64,000 nt of DNA from Elusimicrobia bacterium GWD2_63_28 (GTDB taxonomy: Bacteria; Elusimicrobiota; Elusimicrobia; Elusimicrobiales; UBA9959), in assembly GCA_001799895.1 (NCBI GenBank), contig MGUI01000002.1, forward strand, positions 17,533 to 81,532, given 5' to 3'. This document shows positions 59,401-64,000 of the stretch, one piece after another. Position 1 is the first letter of the stretch, and every line of letters starts with the position of its first letter. The notes under the pieces are model-generated. The model made no database searches, was not told the DNA's origin, and was given only the letters and a program-made list of their open reading frames with translations. A program made the position numbers and the translations under genes.

Positions 59401-61725
59401 CAGCAAGTCCACCGTGTCGGCGTTGGTGGCGTAGGGCGGCGTGATGCTGGAGAGCTGCGTGCCGTCGCTGTTGAGCAGGCGCACGTTGTTGCCGCTGGTG
59501 TCGAGGCTCGCGCCGAAGCTGGTCTTGTGCAGCAAGTCCAGCGTATCCGCGTTCGGCCAGGTGCCGGAAGCGTTGGAGGCGTCGGTAAAAGCGAAGTCCT
59601 TGTACGCGGCGTAGGGCGTGGCGGAGTTCCAGTCCTGCTGCCAGAGCCGCAGGCCTATGGCGTCCTTGCGGATCATCAGCAGATTGTCCTTGCCGCCGGT
59701 GGCGTCGGTGTAGGAGCGCAGGTGCAGGAAGTCCGCGTACGGGGCGGCGCCGTTATTCCCCCACGCCGTGAAGCCGAAGCGCATGGTGCCTGAGGTCTCG
59801 TCTGAAGGGGCGATGGTCCTGAGGTCGCGGCGGTAAACGGAACCCTCGAAATAGCCGGCGCCGGTGATATCGAAACCGGCCATGTTCAGGTCCTGCGTGG
59901 CCGTGTGGTTGCCCAAATTGTCGGCGGAGAGCGAAGCCCAGCTAAGGTTGCCGGCGCCGTCGTTCCTGAGGATGGTGCTGGCCGCGCCCTGCGCTGCCGG
60001 CCAGGAATAGGCGATATTGTTGACCTTCACCAGATTGCCCGTGGCGTTCACCTGGAACTGGTTGTTGCCGATGGTGAACTTGGCGCCGGGGCTGTTGGTG
60101 CCGATGCCGACGTTGCCGGACGCGGTGGCGAAGTGCGCGCTGTCCTTTACGGTCAGCATGCCGGTGGCGGATACCGACGACACAACCGTGCCGTCTGAAG
60201 CCCGCCAGATCTGCGCGTAGACGTTGGAGGCCGTGCCCGTGGAGACTACATCGAGGGCCGCATTCGGCGCCGTGCGCCCAAGGCCTACGGCTCCCGAATC
60301 TCCCTTGATAAACAGCCGGGCCGTGGGCGTAACGGCGGCGCCGGCGGTTGTATCGCCGTTCTGCCCGTAAATGGCCACGTCGCCGGAGTGCTTTAATTCT
60401 ACGCCCGCATAGCCGCCGCCGGTGGTGGCGTCCTTCGTGCGGTAGGCGTCCGAGCCGGAGGTGCCCTGCAGATTCCTGGCCAGCAGCACGTCGCCGTAGT
60501 TCAAGCGCCGGCTGTTGCCTATAATGCCCGCCTGCCCGGCGTTATTCCCGACAAAGATCTCGGAGTCTATCCCGTACACGTCCAGCTTGCCGCGCGCAGT
60601 GCCGTTAGTTCCTATGGATACTGCTCCCCCGTTGAAGTAAGTATTCCCGTTCGAAACCAAACCTATCGCGGCTACAGCGGCATGATTATAGAGCAGAATG
60701 CTGGAGCCCATGGCGCTGGCGCCCCCGTTCAGCGCTATTTTGCCGGTGGTTAAGCCGGTATAGCCGATCTCCATTAGCGCGGCGTCGCCGTAATCGTAAA
60801 ATTTTACCGCCGCGGTACCGGTGCCGCCGTAACTGCGATACTTCGACATAAGGAGATAGGTGCCGTCATACGTGCCCGTAGAAACTATATGCAGCCGCGC
60901 CTTCGGGTCCTGGTCCCAGGCGTTCTTTCCGCCCACGGCAAGCATGCCTTTCGGGCTGAAATACAGTCCGTCGTTGGCGGTAGTCGCGGTGGCAAAATAC
61001 ACACCGGTCGGGCTGATCACCTCCAGGCCATAGCCCGGCGCCGCAGTACCGATGCCGACTTTTCCGTTCACGGTATTAAAGAGGCCGGCGGCCGCGGTTA
61101 TATTGGAGGACACCGCAAGCCCGTAGGTCCCGCCGTTGCCGGCCACAGTCATGCTGGAATAGGTCGTGATGGCAGCGTTGGCCGTTATGGAGCCCGCGCC
61201 GAATATGTTGAAAGTGTTCAGATTCAGGTTCTGCGTGGCCAGGTGGTTGCCCAGGTTATCCCCCGGCGTGAGGGCCCAGGTCAGGTTGCCCGCGCCGTCG
61301 TTCTGCAGGAAGGTGGCGGCCCCGCCCTGCGCGGCCGGCCAGGAATAGGCGATATTGTTTATCCGTATCAGGTTGCCGGCGGAGTCTACGCGGAACTTGT
61401 CCCCCGCGCCCACGGTGAGCAGGGCCGCGGGCGTGGAATCGCCAATGCCGACGTTAGCGGCGAAAATGGCGCCGCCGGCCGGGGAAGCCGTCCCGGCGTA
61501 GCCGATGCTCAGGCCGCCGTCGCCGCCCAGCAGGCCGGTGCCTACCCAGAAGCTGTTGGTGGTTTCGATGCGGGCGTTATCGGCGTTGTAAAAGACGTAC
61601 TGGGCCTGTGACGGGACCGCCAGCAAGGCGGCAAGGCAGGCGAACAGGCAGGCGCGCCGCCCGGCGCGGAGCCTCCGTTTTTCGGTTAAAATCAGCCTTT
61701 CCATAATATCGCCCTTTACCGTCAT
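56410..61725 (-). CDS. Giant secreted tail-fibre-like repeat protein (about 1771 residues)
   Basis: A signal-peptide-like segment (about residues 24-42) leads into many short beta-rich modules with motifs such as VGIGTxxPxxxLxV and NNIAYSWPAAQG (twice). Three copies of a 43-residue module occur (LHKTSFGASLDTSGNNVR then LLNSDGTQL and TNADTVD). Three regions look like pyocin-knob-type domains (WSPIYANNYPTSYG, then GSWSKVWNDRND; VTDYS; YFRRYNSGWQSWKTVM). The last 40 residues are Cys-rich. Resembles phage tail-fibre-like adhesins, with no S74 chaperone domain seen. Likely on the cell surface. The start overlaps the TPR gene stop (ATGA); an ATG seven codons later has a better ribosome site. Confidence 0.8.
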   Translation of the reverse strand: MTVKGDIMERLILTEKRRLRAGRRACLFACLAALLAVPSQAQYVFYNADNARIETTNSFWVGTGLLGGDGGLSIGYAGTASPAGGAIFAANVGIGDSTPAALLTVGAGDKFRVDSAGNLIRINNIAYSWPAAQGGAATFLQNDGAGNLTWALTPGDNLGNHLATQNLNLNTFNIFGAGSITANAAITTYSSMTVAGNGGTYGLAVSSNITAAAGLFNTVNGKVGIGTAAPGYGLEVISPTGVYFATATTANDGLYFSPKGMLAVGGKNAWDQDPKARLHIVSTGTYDGTYLLMSKYRSYGGTGTAAVKFYDYGDAALMEIGYTGLTTGKIALNGGASAMGSSILLYNHAAVAAIGLVSNGNTYFNGGAVSIGTNGTARGKLDVYGIDSEIFVGNNAGQAGIIGNSRRLNYGDVLLARNLQGTSGSDAYRTKDATTGGGYAGVELKHSGDVAIYGQNGDTTAGAAVTPTARLFIKGDSGAVGLGRTAPNAALDVVSTGTASNVYAQIWRASDGTVVSSVSATGMLTVKDSAHFATASGNVGIGTNSPGAKFTIGNNQFQVNATGNLVKVNNIAYSWPAAQGAASTILRNDGAGNLSWASLSADNLGNHTATQDLNMAGFDITGAGYFEGSVYRRDLRTIAPSDETSGTMRFGFTAWGNNGAAPYADFLHLRSYTDATGGKDNLLMIRKDAIGLRLWQQDWNSATPYAAYKDFAFTDASNASGTWPNADTLDLLHKTSFGASLDTSGNNVRLLNSDGTQLSSITPPYATNADTVDLLHKTSFGASLDTSGNNVRLLNSDGTQLTSVTPPYATNSDTVDSLHATDFLRKVAAIDGNTLPDSLSSGQYWSPIYANNYPTSYGHLLTLKGGTGASVTQLALGWPGSDGGDSGLWVRARRDGGSNIWGSWSKVWNDRNDGSGSLLDADQLDGLHKTSFGASLDTSGNNVRLLNSDGTQLTSITPPYATNADTVDGLHAHAGTNNEANKLVRTDGNGYIQAGWLNTPSGDAGTNAIAKIYGTYASDNYVRYYTLANLASQVRGLAAWNAAVANDYPVAQVLRWKNYGVSHVIFDASNGTAPDGTAHNNTNPEVAWSASYPTLMGYNGANTYGVRVSNAGYADTAGGAPPTGAAGGVLSGNYPNPGFANNASYPVSAADGNGLKFWNGSDAYKVSMGNAGEYHYGPVTDYSIKTAIDSNGATRGFTWGTNGGTPVGALNVGNGNFEVAGTIRANGGTIYNGNATRRWVTDGAWNYFHTDYGNIRLGPANATWAHIYADLPFYFNQQLYVNGTQVVTNSGSWNITAANVSALAGTWTGINYFQSNLGTTLGALSNPPLQVYATGTNAAFMSFHRGGSYAVNMGLDSDNVFRIGGWSAAANRLQLDMSGNLTTAGGLYPGGNVYIDDNYGLGVVGLYDSTRYQGVFAMGDSYKLAADGTTPGTLYGIAWTHTNVGGQSKAGLGHQALFMENGVTQTAIGNGIWTRADITASGSLFATNDYYNANTAYGRIGSSFYADTINTGVAGDPLELNYVRSGDVRFVGGDQTMALNRVVYPGSVSGLSDYQKNYYLASHASWGLYTNTSLNAQGGLYDVGSRVAISRAEGRNYVDYSRYVYNNGAYSGSGWTEPSDLGVRYASNSGTSDKVNGVGASPDASHPGTGLRPFYSWNTGCANNGSGACYSNGISVGSHPGDQAYGFQIVSNMWDDNLYFRRYNSGWQSWKTVMTKSYYHRGCIANASAGCAPAACASGDTDLSYYCQSAIYVAGSYWTYYCERTCCRGSD
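58822..58950 (-). repeat. 129-base repeat unit in the giant fibre gene (dispersed copy)
   Basis: The DNA from 58822 to 58950 is nearly the same as 59278-59406 and 59407-59535; it codes the 43-residue DTVD..LHKTSFGASL module. Differences are mostly third-position changes. Confidence 0.85.
59278..59535 (-). repeat. Two tandem 129-base repeats in the giant fibre gene
   Basis: Two abutting units (59278-59406 and 59407-59535). The high DNA identity and the in-frame 43-codon length point to recent duplication and to a surface protein that can change length by recombination. Confidence 0.85.
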
Positions 61726-62645
61726 TTTTTAACTTCAGCCTGCACGGTCGTGCCGCCCGGCAGCGGCCGGGGCTGGGCCTTGTCCGCCGGAGGCGGGGCC
61801 AGTTTCATGCTGTCCAGCCTGCGCTGCAGCTCCTGCTTGCGGGCGGGGTCGGCGGTTTTGCCTACCAGGGCGCCCAGCGCCGCCTCGGCCTTTTCCTTCT
61901 GGCCGTTTTCGGCGTAGAGGTCGCAGAGCGCCAGCGAAAGTTCGGCTTCGGCCTGCGGGAGCTTGCGCAGGCCTTCCTTCAGCACCTCCGCGGCCGGGTC
62001 CAGCCCGGCCGAGCGCAGGCGCAAACGCGCCAACTGATAATAATACAAGGAGCGGGGCTCCAGTTCAATAGCTTTCTGCAGGGCTTTCTCGGCTTTGGCG
62101 GAATCGCCTTTCTCCCGGTACACCTCGGCCAGCTGCGCCCAGTCCCCGGCTTCCCTGGGGTTGGCGGCCGTTTTTTTCTCCAGCACCTCGGCGGCCTTGG
62201 CCAGATCCCCTTTCTGGCGGTAAAGCATGGTCAGCTTTGCCTGGTAGGAGGGTTCCTGCGGCCGGTCTTTGACGAGTTTCTCGACGATATCTATGGCCCT
62301 GGCATGGTCTTCCCGCTGCGTATAAAGGTCCGCCAGGCGGGAAAGCAGCATGGGGTCCGAGCCGCCGCCCTTCCAATAGCCGTCCAGCAGGCTTATGGCC
62401 TTGTCCGTCTTGCCGGCGCGGAGATACGCCTCGCCGGCCAGGCGGTAAAAGTCGGCCAGCACCGCGGGCTCGCTCCTGGAAAGGTCCGCCAAAGCCTCAC
62501 CCAGGCTGATCTTTTCCAGGTTGACCGGGCCCTTCTCGGGAGGCTTCGGCGCGGCGGCGGTCTGGGCGAACCCGGCGCCCCCCGCCAGAAGCAGAGCGGC
62601 GGCGAAGGCCAGCCTGGCCCCTACCCGCGGATAACCTTTAAACAT
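61722..62645 (-). CDS. Secreted TPR protein
   Basis: 307 residues. A signal peptide (residues 1-27) is followed by at least five TPR-like helical pairs between residues 45 and 255 (for example DFYRLAGEAYLRAGKTDKAISLL, LSRLADLYTQREDHARAIDI, KLTMLYRQKGDLAKAAEVL, AQLAEVYREKGDSAKAEKAL, then AELSLALCDLYAENGQKEKAEAAL). A Pro-rich C-terminal tail (APPPADKAQPRPLPGG) ends it. It lies between two fibre-like proteins and so probably assists their export or assembly in the periplasm. It starts 16 bases after the fibre gene on its right. Confidence 0.85.
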   Translation of the reverse strand: MFKGYPRVGARLAFAAALLLAGGAGFAQTAAAPKPPEKGPVNLEKISLGEALADLSRSEPAVLADFYRLAGEAYLRAGKTDKAISLLDGYWKGGGSDPMLLSRLADLYTQREDHARAIDIVEKLVKDRPQEPSYQAKLTMLYRQKGDLAKAAEVLEKKTAANPREAGDWAQLAEVYREKGDSAKAEKALQKAIELEPRSLYYYQLARLRLRSAGLDPAAEVLKEGLRKLPQAEAELSLALCDLYAENGQKEKAEAALGALVGKTADPARKQELQRRLDSMKLAPPPADKAQPRPLPGGTTVQAEVKK

Positions 62646-62661
62646 ATGCGTCTCCCTCTCC

Positions 62662-64000
62662 TTAGTTAGTGCAGAAAGTCTGCAGCTCGGCCTTTCTCAG
62701 CTCGGCGTAAGGCCCGTTGGTCCCTGAGACCCAGAGCTGCACGCTGGCGTGGGCGGCGTTGGCTTCGGTGAACGCCGACGATACGTAAGTCCGGAAGGCC
62801 GGCGAGTCGCCCCAGGTGGAGCCCAGGTCAAAGTCCCTGTTGACGCCGCCGTCGAAAGCTATGCGCAGGAACACGTGCTGCCCGCCTCCCTGTATGTTGT
62901 CCACGAACTCCGCGTAGAGCTTATGGTTGCGCACGGAGCCGGCGGGGCAGGACGGCATGCCGTAGGAGAAGGGCCCGTAGATGGCGCGCATCGTCACCGG
63001 CGCGTTGGCGCTGGTCCTGAACGGCAGGTCGCCGTTGCCGCCGTAGATCGTGGAGGTGAAGACCGGCTTGCTCAAGGCGGCGTCCTCTATGAAGTTGCCG
63101 CTGCTGGTTTTCCAGTTGCCGTTGGAAACCGTAAGCGCCAGGCCGCCCACGCCGAGCGTGGCGCCCTTCACCGTCAGCGTGCCGCCCACTATGGCCTGGC
63201 CTTCGGTATATAAAGCGCCTGTATTATGGAACTGGTAGGCGGGGTTGGCGGTCCCGACCCCGACGCTTGCGCCGTTGTCGTAGAGGGCGCCGGTACCCAG
63301 GGTGTCGTTGGCCGTCCAGCGCGCCGCGTAGTTCTGCGTTCCGGTCATTGCCGTCGGGGCACCGGCCCCGTTGGCCTTCACCACTCCGGTCAGGGCAGCG
63401 GTGATCTCCAGGGAATCCGCGTCGCTCCAGACCAGGCCGCCGGCGGCCGCCGTGAGGTTTTTGCTGGTGCCGCCTTTAGTCAGCGGCAGAACGCCGGTGA
63501 CCTGCCCGGTGGCCAGGTCGGCGGCGGGATGCGTGTGGTCGCGCCTGGCGGCCACGGCCGCGGCGCCGGGGCCGGCCGTGCCCAGCGCGACGGGGTTCAC
63601 CGCGTCGAAAGTCAGCAGGGTGGCGTCCGTCCTAACATAAGTGGAGGCGCTGCCCTCGGCGTTGGCCGTGCCCAGCGTCAGCGCCGGCGCGGCGCCCAGC
63701 ACCGTGTGCGGCAGGTCGCCGGTCTGTATCGCGCCCTGCGCGAAGCGCGTGCCGTCGCCGCGCAGGTACTGGCCCGAGGCGGCGGTATTGTTGATGCGAA
63801 CGCCCGAGCCGCTCTCTATATTGATGTCCCCCGCCACCTGCAGTTTCTGCAGCGGGTTCACCGCGCCCAAGCCGAGCTTGCCGGCAAAATAGTTATTGCC
63901 CGCGCCGCTCGAGATCAGCAGGCCGCTCTGGGAGATGTCCCCCGCCACGGTCAGTTCCTGATCGGGAGAAGTCGTCCCCACTCCGACCCTGGTCCCGTTG
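62662..64000 (-). CDS. Tail-fibre-like surface protein, N-terminus beyond the window
   Basis: At least 445 residues; the reading frame stays open to the right edge (VGVGTTSPDQELTVAGD near the edge). Repeated VGVGTxNPxxxL-type modules, HTHPAADLATGQVTGVLPLTKGG, and a C-terminal globular part (residues about 330-440) ending AELRKAELQTFCTN are like the giant protein downstream and phage tail-fibre shafts. There are two Cys in the last domain (PSCPAGS and the FCTN end). It is the first visible gene of operon II; more genes may lie to the right. Confidence 0.75.
   Translation of the reverse strand, partial: NGTRVGVGTTSPDQELTVAGDISQSGLLISSGAGNNYFAGKLGLGAVNPLQKLQVAGDINIESGSGVRINNTAASGQYLRGDGTRFAQGAIQTGDLPHTVLGAAPALTLGTANAEGSASTYVRTDATLLTFDAVNPVALGTAGPGAAAVAARRDHTHPAADLATGQVTGVLPLTKGGTSKNLTAAAGGLVWSDADSLEITAALTGVVKANGAGAPTAMTGTQNYAARWTANDTLGTGALYDNGASVGVGTANPAYQFHNTGALYTEGQAIVGGTLTVKGATLGVGGLALTVSNGNWKTSSGNFIEDAALSKPVFTSTIYGGNGDLPFRTSANAPVTMRAIYGPFSYGMPSCPAGSVRNHKLYAEFVDNIQGGGQHVFLRIAFDGGVNRDFDLGSTWGDSPAFRTYVSSAFTEANAAHASVQLWVSGTNGPYAELRKAELQTFCTN

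Noticed and set aside
56566..59793. A plus-strand open frame of over 1000 codons
   Set aside because: It is antisense to the giant fibre gene. GC-rich codon use in the real gene keeps the opposite frame open; the product is low-complexity Val/Gly/Ala/Arg with no domain or signal peptide.
56410..64000. Prophage or tailocin remnant
   Set aside because: The fibre-like proteins have signal peptides and lie with TPR and radical SAM genes. No capsid, portal, terminase, sheath or integrase gene is seen.

Overview
The window is a GC-rich, almost gap-free stretch of bacterial chromosome. I count 56 protein-coding genes (the first and last run off the edges), no RNA genes, no insertion sequences and no CRISPR. 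No gene-free stretch reaches 300 bases; the longest is 3406-3657. The mix (a PorV-like outer-membrane protein with a TPR tail, secreted TPR proteins, tail-fibre-like surface proteins, and very many radical SAM enzymes) suggests a Gram-negative, probably anaerobic bacterium. Candidatus-type Elusimicrobiota would fit, but that is inference and there is no marker gene here to prove it. The most striking fact is that 19 of 56 genes carry a radical SAM motif (CX3CX2C in 18 of them, a variant in one).

Left part (1-16 kb): a MotA-type proton-channel subunit, an orphan sensor histidine kinase and a PorV-like protein, then a zone of radical SAM enzymes. Several have an N-terminal cobalamin-binding-like domain (3658-5100, 6247-7659, 7772-9244, 11034-12830). 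Mixed among them are a multi-pass membrane protein, a PLP-dependent DegT-like protein, a SPASM-type radical SAM protein and a glycosyltransferase.

hxs locus (about 14.9-20.95 kb, minus strand): a variant of the His-Xaa-Ser system, which is known only from comparative genomics and has no established product. Gene order is HxsD, an HxsD-like 70-residue protein, HxsB (radical SAM with full SPASM), His-Xaa-Ser repeat protein A, exported DsrE-like protein, His-Xaa-Ser repeat protein B, second exported DsrE-like protein, another radical SAM enzyme, glycosyltransferase. A good sigma70-type promoter precedes it. The two repeat proteins each end in 13 His-Xaa-Ser triplets and a final Tyr, and are the likely substrates.

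Middle (21-35 kb): a BioB/HydE-like radical SAM gene overlapping an EamA transporter, a HemN-like protein, three sulfatase-fold proteins (one with Cys and two with Thr at the nucleophile position), a DUF483-like protein, a membrane protein plus GT2 glycosyltransferase, and a four-gene sugar-nucleotide-like operon.

Operon I (46342 down to 35147, minus): ten tightly overlapping genes. Two paralogous cobalamin-type radical SAM enzymes bracket a secreted phosphodiesterase, a small secreted protein and a complete NitT/TauT-type ABC importer; a methyltransferase, a Cys-rich U32-like protein and an odd radical SAM protein follow. It ends at an intrinsic terminator.

Operon II (right edge down to 46482, minus): at least thirteen genes ending in an intrinsic terminator. 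Two tail-fibre-like surface proteins (one of about 1771 residues) and a TPR protein come first, then three short radical SAM enzymes, a SufS-like cysteine desulfurase, a Cys-rich winged-helix-like protein, a small secreted CxxC protein, a radical SAM enzyme, a cobalamin-type radical SAM enzyme, an A24 (prepilin peptidase-like) membrane protease and a last radical SAM enzyme. I read operon II as a candidate undescribed system for making and modifying a cell-surface protein or peptide; it shares a radical SAM paralogue with the hxs locus.
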